This document shows positions 37,829 to 47,678 of a stretch of DNA of 63,324 nucleotides, one piece after another. This DNA is from Emiliania huxleyi CCMP1516. Its lineage: Eukaryota; Haptophyta; Isochrysidales; Noelaerhabdaceae. The stretch covers positions 591,607-654,930 of the forward strand of contig NW_005202428.1 of assembly GCF_000372725.1 (NCBI RefSeq), written 5' to 3'. Every line of letters begins with the position of its first letter. The first letter of the stretch is position 1. Under the pieces are notes generated by a model. The model was not told the origin of the DNA. It saw nothing but the letters and a program-made list of their open reading frames with translations, and did not search any database. Position numbers and translations under genes: made by a program.

Positions 37829-40401
37829 TCAGAGCAGGGTGCAAGCGCCGCTCTTTGCCGGCGCAGGCGGCGCAGGCGGCGCAGGCGGCGCGGGCGGCGC
37901 GGGCGCTGCCGCTGGAGCACGTGGTGGTGTTAGATTGCTTTCGTCGGGTTCGGGCACGCTGTATGCTAGGCGGGCGCGCGACTTGTCGCCAGGCGCCAGA
38001 CTGACCTTGTCAGCTGCGTAATGCGGCGCCATCACCTCGGTCGGAGTGTGAGAGTGCGTGAGCCCGAGAGTGTGGCCGATCTCGTGCAGGAGGACGGGCG
38101 CAAGGTAGAAGCTGGGTGGCGCACCCTTGGGCTCCTCGGAGCGAGCGAGCTTCTCCCAGCCCACACCGTGCAGCAGCCATCGCTCCGCCGAGTCAAACAC
38201 GATGCTCGAAGCGTTCGCCTCTGCGAGGTGGCCGCCGGGTCCGTCAAACTTCTTCTGGTTGACCTTGGAGTGGTCGGCCCAGCCGATAACGAGCTGCGCG
38301 TCGTCGGCGCGCTCCGCGGGCAGCCGCTCAAACTCGAGCCCACTCGCAGTAGGACCAGCCCACGCTGCAAAGCACTGGGCGACCTCGTTAAGCAGCATTC
38401 CCCGGTTCAGGTAGCCGGGCGCCTCCTCCACCGCATACGTCACCGTCGAGCCGGGCGGGAAAGTGGGCGTGTCATCGACCTCATGGTCCTCGTCCTCAAA
38501 GTCGTTCGACGGCGCGAAGGACGGCCCTCCACCCTTGAGCACGGGTGGTGGGATTGCCGACGGCCATGTATTCCTCCTCCTCGTCGACGGCGACCACCTT
38601 TACCACCGCATCTGCCGCGGAGAGGCCGAGGGCCTTCAGCCGCGCCGACACGTCGATACGCACGTCAAACGGATCCGAGTTTTGGCAGTTCGTACAGACA
38701 TCAGCCTTACCCGCGAAGACGCCGCCCAGCCCCGCATAGTTGGGGTCGTCCATAATACTCGCAATGGTGGGGCCGAGCGGTGGCGTCGTCGCCTCGGCGC
38801 CGGTAGGGTAGATGAATGCGTGGAGCGTGTATGAGCACGGCAGCGCGTTGATGTCGACGTCCTCAAAGACCGCGTACACGGGCCGTTCCGTCATGGCTTG
38901 GGCTGGGCGCAGGTGCAGCGCGTCGTACACGTAGTCGCCGTAGCGCGCAATGTCAAACGTGTGTCGCGGATAGAACTTCCTGTTCCCGCGGGCGCCGCCC
39001 GGCAAGTAGAAGGGTTTGAGCCACTCATCGTATCTGTCGTGAGTTCCCTTGCGCCGGTTTACAAATCGCGAGCGCTCCTGATTGGCTTCAAATTCGCGTT
39101 GGGAATCTGGGTTGTTCTCCAGGTACGCCTCATACAGCCGATCGATGTTGCAGTGGTGCAGCCAGAAGAGAGGGTGAAATGCGGCGTGCATCAGGGACTT
39201 CATCGGGAAGCCGCTGAGCACATGGATGAGGTCATGCGGCGTCTCCACGGAATCTCGGCTGGAGGTGCCGTACGTCGAGGCCGCGCGGTAGTGCTGGCGA
39301 ATCCAGAGCGCGTCGCCAATCTTTTCGGGGAGGCGTTGGCTCTCGATCGTCCTCTTTAGATCCGCGTCGTCGGCGATGGCGTACCCCTCATCCCAGAGCC
39401 GCTTGCGCTGATGCGCCGCGCCGCCTGGCGGTAAGCTCTCGTCGAGGAGAGCGCGCGGCACGGCGGTCCCGTTGCCAAAGTGCTCCTTGACAATGGACGG
39501 GACGACCTGTTGGAAACAAGGCGGAGGCGCGCGATTTCATGGCGAGGTCGACAAACAGGGAGGTCGACAAACACACTGCGGGGGCAATAGTAAGGTTTGA
39601 ACGAGACCTGGCCGTTGAGCTCGGGCCGCGCAAGGACGTCCCAATACGGCAGACCGATGTGTCCGTCGTTGCCCAGCGCGCGATCGGCATCGCGCAGCGA
39701 CTGCTCAAAGGCTATCAAGTACGCGCGGTGCCAGCCCGGGAAGGTCTCCTGACGGTGCTCGCAGTAGCTGTAGTTTCGCTCGGCGCCGTTGCCGGGCCAG
39801 CCGTGGTATCCCGCCAGGCGGAAGAATTCGGAGCTCTCCGGCCCGCTCGTGTTCTCCATCATCTTCTTGACAGCCGCCGCATACCGCTGTTGCTCTTCAG
39901 GGCTCATCATTCGGATCTCCTTCCTCGTGACTGGGCCAGCGGTCACGGCCTCGGTCACGGCCTCGGCTTCGGGCTCGGGCGACGGGCGGAGCGGCAGCTC
40001 GACTCTCGACGTGAATGTGACTGTTGACTCGCGTCCACCGGGCACGTGCTCGAGCGGAAGCGTCATTGTGCGCACCCCGTTTTCCAATTGAAGCTCAAAG
40101 GTTGCAGAGCCAAGTGGGTCGTCCTGGCCGCGATCAGAGTCCCACACGCTGACAGTCAGCGTCATGCTGGCGCCGACTCCATGTGGTAAATTAGCAAGGT
40201 ACTCTGAGTCCCACGCTGGGTTCTGCGTGGACGTCTGCGTGCGGCCACGCCTTCCCAGCACATTACGGAGGAAGTTTGTCTCGGCGAGGGTCTCTTTTCC
40301 GAGAGACCAGCGCACGTAGGGGTCGCTATCCGATCGCGTGTCCGCCTGGGCAAGTTGGTCGCCGAGACGCGCGTGAAGCTGATCGAGCCGGCGCGAGCCA
40401 T
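37829..40401 (-). CDS. C2 - tyrosinase - matrixin-type metalloprotease, apparent fusion
   Basis: From MARAGSISFTRVSATNLP at 40401 the reverse strand codes a C2 domain (TRSDSDPYVRWSLGKETLAE, WDSDRGQDDPLGSATFEL). The copper-A site (GYHG, SYCEHRQETFPGWHRAYLI, GLPYWDVL) and copper-B site (TPHDLIHVLSG, FHPLFWLHHCNIDRLYEAYL) of a tyrosinase follow. Last is a zinc-protease domain with HEIGHTLGLTHS and a VMAPHY Met-turn, ending in a Pro-Ala tail (stop 37829). Tyrosinases oxidise phenols; matrixins cleave proteins (known). A 101-nt GT-AG intron lies at 39507-39607. One-base frame breaks occur within the C2 domain (about 40355) and between tyrosinase and protease (about 38550). The protease frame has no ATG of its own before the domain, which favours one fused protein over two genes. 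Confidence 0.65.
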
Positions 40402-40997
40402 CCAGCGCGGATCGGTTACGTACGATGAGCCGTCAACCGCAATTTGGCCGCTTTGTGTATGGTCCGACACATCTAAAGTGGAAGGGTGGGGTAGGGGAGA
40501 AGTACTCTTGAGGGAAACATTGGACCGTCAGGCCCCGGGGACTGGCCAGCCCGACTGACACAACCTTCAGGAACACCATTTTGCGGTCCTGAGCGGCCGT
40601 CTTGGAGCAGAAGCTTCCCTGCCTCCTTAGCCATGTTGCGGTGCCCTCGCGCCATCTGGTCCTCGCACTGCTCGCAAGTAAAGCGTCTTCACAGGTCGGC
40701 AGATACGCCTCACCTTCAAAAAGGTGGCTGCCTACCCCAAAGCCCAGCCCGGGGCATCGATTTCTCTTGACGATTTCACTTTAAAACGCTGGTGCAGATG
40801 GGGTTTTCTCTATAGAAGTCGGAGCCTTGCGTCGAAGGAGAGGCAGCGTGCGGCTCCGTGGACTCGGCCATCACCCGCGGGTGAGAGGGCGATAGGAAGC
40901 ACTCCCGCCCTCTGAGGCGGCCGTCCGAGTCGGGGAGGCAAACACACAGCCATCCTCGCGGGTGTGGGCAGCCTTATCGGCCCGCTATACTAACCCT

Positions 40998-41491
40998 TAA
41001 GTCGGCCCTTCCTCGGGTCGGCTTCGGAGGCCCCTTAGCCCTAGCCGGAGCTAAGGGAGCCGGCTTTTTCGGCGCTAACCCTAGGAGAAACCGCTCCGGA
41101 ATAGGGTTACCGGCACCATCGGGCGGCGCCATGCGGATGGAGGGAGTCGGGTCTGCCATCGGCGGGCCGTCAGGGCGCTGAGAAGTCAAGGACGACTTTT
41201 TAGCTCCACTTTCGGCGTGCCGGAGTATGCGAGGACAGCCCGTTCTGCCCGTTCGCGGGCTAAGTCGGCCCTTCCTCGGGTCGGCTTCGGAGGCCCCTTA
41301 GCCCTAGCCGGAGCTAAGGGAGCCGGCTTTTTCGGCGCTAACCCTAGGAGAAACCGCTCCGGAATAGGGTTACCGGCACCATCGGGCGGCGCCATGCGGA
41401 TGGAGGGAGTCGGGTCTGCCATCGGCGGGCCGTCAGGGCGCTGAGAAGTCAAGGACGACTTTTTAGCTCCACTTTCGGCGTGCCGGAGTAT
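40998..41491. repeat. 231-bp direct repeat, two copies
   Basis: Copies at 40998-41228 and 41261-41491 look identical, with a 263-bp period. Each contains short inverted repeats (CCTTAG/CTAAGG and AACCCTA/TAGGGTT) and ends CGTGCCGGAGTAT. The unit has no clear coding content. Confidence 0.9.
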
Positions 41492-42125
41492 ATCTCGAGA
41501 CCTCGAGAGAAGGCCGCCCGCAGGGCCCAAGTCAAGAATTGGCTCTCTTTTGGCGGGCAAAACCGCAATTTTTTTGGCGGACGGGAAATCGATTGTGCAC
41601 TCTCATAGCAGCCTGTCATGGGCGTGGGCACATGACAGGTCGACAAAAAAGCGTGCAACGTCGTCTCCAAAATTTCTTTTAATTAATGTATTAATCAAAA
41701 AACGTTGCCACCCTGCGCGCAGAAAAAATCAAAATATGCCACTCTCGTTTTACTTTTAACAATCGTAAATGTTTTTACATAATCATAAAGTATTATTCGG
41801 CTTGACGCGTTTGCACGGGGTACATACATGCACATGTCGGCACCTGCACGAGCTAGAGCCGTTCGACCGTACGAGCTCACAATTTGCTCTCCGAGGATCC
41901 AGTACACGCCGTACACCTCATGGAGCTGCTGAGGCGGTACGGGGGCGCGCGCTCTACCGTATCGGTTTAGAGCAGCTGCAGTGGGCGCTGCCTGCGTGAC
42001 CACCGGCCATGGCGCCGTTGAGCCGTCTCCCGCCGTCGTCCCGGCTGCGGCATCGGCTGCGGCATCGGCGACCAGCCTGCCAGCGGCCTGCCAGCAGACT
42101 GCGGCGAGGTGCGCGTCCCCTCCCG
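41492..42125. other. AT-rich intergenic region with a hairpin
   Basis: 41560-41790 is unusually AT-rich for this window (for example TTTTAATTAATGTATTAATC). A perfect 9-bp stem, CCTGTCATG at 41612-41620 with CATGACAGG at 41631-41639, is present. No gene is seen; part may be the 3' untranslated region of the CLK kinase gene. Confidence 0.5.
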
Positions 42126-45100
42126 TTACGCCGGCGGCGGCAGCGGCGCCGTGTGCGGCGCGAGGAATGGCTGCTTGAGCGCGTCCGCCGCTGTGAGGCG
42201 CTGGTCCGGCTCGTACTCGAGGCAGCCTGTGGACATGTCTCGGACATGTCGTGGACGTGTCCCGGACATGGTCTTGCTCGTACTCGAGGCAGCCGAGTAG
42301 CAGCTCGTACAGCCGCTGCAGCTCGCGCGCGCCGCCCGGCGGCTCGTCCTACACATAGAGAGCCTCTGTCTGAGTCTTTGTCTAGCGAGACCAGAGAGTC
42401 TCTCCGTCTAGCGAGACCTCCCCTCCGCCGCCCCGCCTCGCCTCCCGCGGGCCGAAGAGGACGTCGCGCAAGCGCGGCTGCGACCGCACGTGCGCCTCCG
42501 ACCGCCTGACCACAGACGGGCCTCCTTGAGGTAAGACTCAAGGACAGGCGCCTCGAGGTCTGGGGAGATCTGGGGAGATCTGGGGAGATCTGGGGAGATG
42601 TGGGGAGATGTGGGGAGATGTGGGGAGGGTATGGGGAGATACGGGGAGATACGGCGGAGCGCCGGTCGTGTGCGCGGTCAGGCCAGCGCAGCGCGCCGTG
42701 CCGGACGTTCTTCTCCATCGAGCGCGAGCGGTCGGCAGCGGCACGGAGCATGTGCCTGCGTCGAGAGCGCGCCCAGAGTCAAGGGCTGGAACGCGGTCTC
42801 GCGCCGTGTATGCCGAGCACCGCGTGAAAGCAGCTTAGATGCAGCTGAATACGGCTGTGTTGCGCGGCTGAATACGCGTCCTCTCGAGCACGATTTAGAA
42901 CACGCGCGTCGCGCCTCATAGGGGAGATAGGGGGGGCACGGGGGGGTGTGGATATCTGCTCCGCATCTAGGGGCACGAGCGGCGGCAGCGAGCCGAGCAG
43001 CCGCTCCATCAGCGCGAGGTGCTCGACCTGGAGGGGGTCAATCTCGGGTCATCTCGGGTCATCTCGGGGAATCTCGGGGAATCTCGGGTCATCAGCGCGA
43101 TTGCTCCACCAGAGAGCGGCTACCCGGGAATCCTCTCGGCCAACCTCGGCCAACCTCGGCCAATCTCGGCCAATCTCGCGCCTCGTCGTGCGTGCGGAAG
43201 AGCAGCTCGCCCGTCCACAGCTCGGCGAGGATGCAGCCCATGCTCCACACGTCCACCGCGTGGCTCCAGCCCAAGCCGAGCGTCACCTTCGGGCAGTGCG
43301 GCCGAGGTGCAGCCGAGGTGCAGCCGAGGTGCAGCCGAGGTGCGGCCGAGGTGCGGCCGAGGTGCGGCCGAGGTGCAGCCGAGGTGCGGCCGAGGTGCGG
43401 CCGAGGTGCGGCCGAGGTGGAGCCGAGGTGCGGCCGAGATCTAGCCCGAGATTGTGCCTCGGGCGGGCGGTACTGCCGCGTGCACACGATCGAGCCTCCC
43501 GTCCGCTCGTCGCGCCTGAATCAGACTCTCCTCGTCACTGCCTCGATTCGAGCCTGAAAGAGCTGGCCAGCTCTCGTCGCGGCAAGAGAGGCCCCGATCG
43601 TCGACGAGGGGCGGTGGGGAGGCATGCTTCTATGCTTCTAGAGCCCGGCTAGAGATATCGGCTAGACCGCGGCTGCATCTCGGCTAGACCGCGGCTGCAC
43701 CTCGGCCGCGCCTCGGCCGCGCCTCGGCCGCGCCTCGGCCGCGCCTCGGCTGCACCTCGGCCGCGCCTCGGCCGCGCCTCGGCTGCATCTCGGCTAGACC
43801 GCGGCTGCATCTCGGCTGCATCTCGGCTAGGCCGCGCCAAGTGGCGCCCCCAAAGTCGACGAGCCGGACGGCGGATGCAGTCGGCATCTCGCCCGCCTGG
43901 CGGGCAGAGGCACGGCCGGCGGCTGAGGGCGGGGACGGGGGGGGATGCAGCCGCGAAGGACGAGACCCTCTCGAGGTTGGTACCGTCGGAATACTCACCG
44001 CCTGGCCGGCTCGGCACTGGAGGCGGCGGCTTTCTCTCGTTCTCTCGGGCATCTCTCGGCCGCCTCTCGGCCGCCTCTCGGCCGCCTCTCGGCCGCCTCT
44101 CGGCCGTCTCTCGGCCACATCTCGATCCCTCGGCCACACCTCGGCCACACCTCGGCCACACCTCGGCCACACCTCGGCCATCTCTCGGCCATACCTCCGC
44201 CATCGCTCGGCCACCCCTGGCCGTCTCTCGGCCACCCCTCGGCCGTCCCTCGCCGTGTCTCGGCCATCTCTGCGGCGGCATCTCGCCGGCTCGGCGGTCG
44301 AGGCGAAGAGCACGTTCTCCAGCTTGAGGTCCGTGTGCCTATGAGAAGGTTCCTAGAAGGTTCCTGGAAGGCTCCTGGCACGCTCCTCCAGCTTGAGGTC
44401 CGTGTGTGCGTGAGGCCGAGCCGGTGCAGGTGCGACAGAGCGAGGAAGCAGTCCGCGCCGATGGCTGCGACGCGCGGCAGCGAAAAGTAGGCGCCGACGC
44501 CCGAGCGGCCGCCGCCCACCTCGAGCTGCCTCCGGCGGCGGCGCAGCACGTCGTACAGAGACGAGCCTGACGTTGTGAGGAGCGCCAGAGTCGGGTTCCC
44601 GCGCTCGGAGCAGATCGTGAGTACGAGGGCTGCGAGGCGAGCGAATGCAGCGGGAGACAGCGGGGTGCAGTTGGACTCGCGCCCTCTGGAGTGCTCGTCC
44701 GAAGACGACAAGTGTCTCCTTCTTCCGATCTAGAGGCGCGAGCCCAGCCGGTCAAGCACGATGCAAAAGTGGCCTCGCTCGGTAAAGGTGCGGTGGAGGC
44801 GGCAGATGGGGACGGCGCTGTCGGAAGGCAGCCGCGCCTGCACCTCGCGCAGGATGTCGGCCTCCACCTGCGCCTCGTCGCGGTACTTGCTCACCGCGCG
44901 CACCACCTTGACCGCACAGAGCGCGCCGCTGCCACGCTCGCTCATCTCGACGACGCGGCCAAACGTCCCCTTGCCGAGCTCGCGCACGACCTCGAGCTGG
45001 CCGCCGTCGAAGCGGTCGCCCACCCGCACCATGTAGTGGTTCTCCGCCCGCTCCTCCGCCGCGGCCGAGTCGTCGCGAGCCGAGGAGCCGCCGGGCGAGC

Positions 45101-45206
45101 GGGCCCACTCGCTCGCCGGCCCGCGCTTGGAGCGATCCTGCGACTGGCCCCGCGCCGGCGGGCTCCTTTTGCGACGGTTGCCGCGGTGGTTCCGGTCCCG
45201 CGACAT
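42126..45206 (-). CDS. CLK/LAMMER-type dual-specificity protein kinase, eleven exons
   Basis: Exons (reverse strand) are 44744-45206, 44410-44566, 44287-44338, 43838-43896, 43458-43515, 43182-43286, 42960-43027, 42674-42755, 42442-42495, 42294-42348 and 42126-42226. Their sum is 1254 nt, 417 residues, with every phase consistent. After an Arg/Ser N-terminus the CLK entry block [10 protein letters not shown] is followed by [11 protein letters not shown] and CAVKVVR. Then come [57 protein letters not shown] and [20 protein letters not shown]. CLKs phosphorylate SR splicing factors (known), and an SR-type gene lies at 14.4 kb. All ten introns are GC-AG, and most carry minisatellites. The [11 protein letters not shown] stretch stands where LAMMER kinases have EHLAMMERILG. 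The final few low-complexity residues are uncertain. Confidence 0.88.
42563..42659. repeat. GGGGAGAT(C/G)TG / GGGGAGATAC tandem repeat in CLK intron 8
   Basis: Ten or more units of about 10 bp, such as TGGGGAGATC and TGGGGAGATG. Similar CCCCATATCTC and GGGGAGATAT units lie in both introns of the aldolase gene at 36.9-37.1 kb and at 57.3-57.5 kb. Confidence 0.8.
43028..43181. repeat. GGCCGAGATT and CCCGAGATTC tandem repeats in CLK intron 6
   Basis: Units of 10-11 bp near both ends of the intron, related to the CCGAGATC repeats of USB1 introns 2 and 3. The centre holds AATCGCGCTGATGACC, partly copying the next exon (CTCGCGCTGATGGAGC). Confidence 0.75.
43300..43443. repeat. GTGCGGCCGAG minisatellite in CLK intron 5
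   Basis: About 13 units of the 11-mer GTGCRGCCGAG. They fill most of the intron. Confidence 0.9.
43670..43832. repeat. CCTCGGCCGCG minisatellite in CLK intron 4
   Basis: Units CTCGGCCGCGC, CTCGGCTGCAC and CTCGGCTAGAC alternate in blocks, a higher-order pattern within the intron. Confidence 0.85.
44045..44262. repeat. CTCTCGGCCGC / CCTCGGCCACA minisatellite in CLK intron 3
   Basis: About twenty 11-bp units with changing variants (CTCTCGGCCGC, ACCTCGGCCAC, CTCTCGGCCAT) inside intron 3. Confidence 0.85.
44341..44384. repeat. AGGAACCTTCT units in CLK intron 2
   Basis: Read on the sense strand, AGGAGCCTTCC, AGGAACCTTCT and AGGAACCTTCT follow each other. This is the same family as in two NEK introns at 20.6 and 20.9 kb. 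Confidence 0.8.
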
Positions 45207-45259
45207 TTGAAAGCGGCGCGGGCACGACGACGACGACGACAGAGAGCGGCCCGTTTTTG

Positions 45260-45270
45260 AAAAGAATTTT
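45260..45270 (-). promoter_or_regulatory. AAAAGAATTTT promoter-type motif
   Basis: An AT-rich near-palindrome 54-64 bp upstream of the CLK start codon, in otherwise GC-rich sequence. Confidence 0.35.
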
Positions 45271-45542
45271 TCGGGTTAAGCACACGCACAGCGCGAGGCC
45301 TTGCGCCCCATGCGGTACGGGGCCGTGAAACCCATCGCCTGGGGGTACTAGGACACCGAGAGACATGATCCAGGAGCGCCAGGCACACCCACAGTGGTCA
45401 ACACGAGAAAGTCGAAATCGTGCCCCCGGAACGCGGCGACCGCAAATCTGACTAAAGTGTAACAAACAGGGACAGTGCCGAGTACCGACTGTACAGGGCC
45501 GACTACTGCCCATGGCTCAATCACTAGGCCCCAGGGGCCCAC

Positions 45543-47027
45543 CTAAGTGGCGCGGGCGTGGCGGCGCGGCCTCTCGGGCGGCGCAGGGGCGGCCTCTGGT
45601 GCCGGCGTGAGCTCCGGCGGCGGCGCCTGCGGCGCGGTCAGTAAGCGGTGTTGCGCCTCCGCCGCGCTCACAAGCTCGCGCGCCGCGTCCAGGCCGGCGT
45701 CAGAGCTTCCCACCGAGGGCGTAAGCTCGCGGAGCAGGGTTGCGAGGGCGGCCTGCAGCTCAGGCTTGTTGCCCTTCCCCTCTTTGCCGCACGAGCGCAG
45801 CACCGCGGTCGCCTGCGGGTTCGTCAGCGCAGAGAGCGGCTTCGTCGCAGCGATGTTGAGCGCCTCCTTGGCGAGCGCGAACTCGGCGGTCTTCTTGTTC
45901 TCCGATTCCGACGCCTTGTCCCCCCGCCGCAGCTCGGCAAGCCGCGCCTCGACCCGATCGTGGATCGTCTTCGCCCGGAGCACCTGTGTCGCAAGCTCAC
46001 CGGACGCAGAGCCGGGAAGCTTCCACACGTTTCCTGCCGTCACGCCGGGCGGCTTGGGAGGCTCAGGCCCGCCCGCGCGCCGCGCCGCCACCTGTTTATC
46101 CACCTCGGCATTTATCGCCTCCTCGGACAGCAGCTCGGGGTCGGCTGCGATGGTCGAGGCCATCGAGTGGACCACCGGCTCTGTCAGCCCAAACTCGGCC
46201 AGCCAGCGGCGGTCAGGCTCCACGGCCGGGCGAGTCTTGTCGACCGACGACCGGCGCTCGGCCGCCTTGAGCGAGTGGAACAACGCGCAGTTGAACTTGG
46301 GGAAGACGCCCTCTTTAGCCCACCCCTCCGCCACCTTCTCGCGGCTGAAGGCCCGCTCCCACGGCGACTTTGCGCACCGGAGCACGTCCACGTGCGTGAG
46401 CTTGCCGGCGGCCACCCGCGCCTGCGCGCTCGGCTCCTCGCCTAAGGCATTGATCTTGTCGGCACGCAGGAGAAGCTTCTCCTTCTCGAAGGCCGGCTGG
46501 AAGTCGGCGAAGTTCACGAAGTCCTCGTGCTGGTTGTCCTGCGAACCGTGGGAGTAGCGGAGGCACGTGCGCACACGCTTCGCGTGCGACGCCTGCATCC
46601 ATTGCAGGCCATGGTGCTGCTTGAGACCGTCGCAAAGCACGACGTCGTCCGGGTCAAGGCGCGTCGCCTTTCGCTTCAGGCGCGAGCTGGTGTCGGCGCC
46701 GTGGTCGGGCAGCGATGGGAGGACAATATCCTCGAGAAACATGGGCATCATCTCACTCTCCATACCCGCGCTGTCGCTCTGCACGTACCGAGCGCCGCGC
46801 GGCTTGCCCGTCGTGGGGTCGACGAGAGCGCTCACGGGTCCGACGGCGTCGAGCGTGTGCGGCTTGGCCTTCTTTGCCAGCGCCGTCGACGAGAGCTGCG
46901 AGATGATCAAGGTCGGTGCCGCCGCGCCGCTCATCAAGTCTGCCGCAACGTAAGTGAACTTGGCGCCGCCCTTCGCCGCGGCGCTCTCGCCGCTGTCAAG
47001 CGGCGTGGCACGCTCTTTCGCCGGCAT
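45543..47027 (-). mobile_element. DDE-superfamily (pogo/Tigger-like) transposase relic
   Basis: An intact frame of about 494 residues from MPAKERATPLDSGESAAAKG. The centre has VQSDSAGMESEMMPMFLEDI and VVLCDGLKQHHGLQWMQASH. Then come NQHEDFVNFADFQPAFEKEK and SPWERAFSREKVAEGWAKEG with VFPKFN. The last block matches the region where pogo-like transposases have AFT..NI..GFRK.GIYPFN, and the CDG..QHH segment matches their second-aspartate region (known family pattern). The DNA-binding N-terminus is missing, no terminal inverted repeats were found, and the C-terminus is Ala/Pro-rich. It may be a truncated element or a domesticated copy. Either is possible because the frame is undamaged. Confidence 0.5.
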
Positions 47028-47678
47028 GACCCACCCACGCCTGGGGTCGCGGTCTCGGCCGACGCGCGCCGCGCCGTGCCCGCGCCGGCTGCCCGGCTCG
47101 GCCACGTGCACGCCTCGCAACGCCTGGCGTGCTCGTCGCTTTGCTCGTCCTCGTTCGTCGGCGCGTGCTCGTCGCTTGGCTGCCAAAGTATTGAGGACGG
47201 GGCGGATGTGACTAGAGCGTGTAGAGGCAATCCCCCCTCACCCCCGCGCGGCCGATGAGTGGTGGTGGTAACTCGAACGTCTTGATGATGATGTCAATAG
47301 AAAAAGAATTCAACAAAGAGACAACTCTCTCGCACAGCACACAGGTTCGACACAGGTACCAAAAGAGGCGCACAGCCGGAAAAAGAAGAAACTCCAAAAC
47401 TCTCCTTGCCAACGCTGTATGCCGGTCGCCTCGTTCGATCGCCGAGTTGTGAGCAAATCGAGGCACGCTCGATGTGGTAACTCAAAAAAAGAATTTTTCT
47501 CAAACCCCTTTTTTAATTTGGCATCCCATCCCTCCTTTACGTGGTGTTTTCTTTCTTTCTTGCGCCAGTCTGCGCCCTTGTCGTGCCAGTGTGCTGTGAG
47601 AGAGGCTTGTATCTTAAGAATTCTTTCTTTCTTTCTACCTTGCCTTCAGCTGGGTGTGCGGCATCGCCGCTCCCCGCC

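Noticed and set aside
43300..43443. Regular repeats as a CRISPR array
   Set aside because: 11-bp units without spacers inside a eukaryotic intron; this is a minisatellite.
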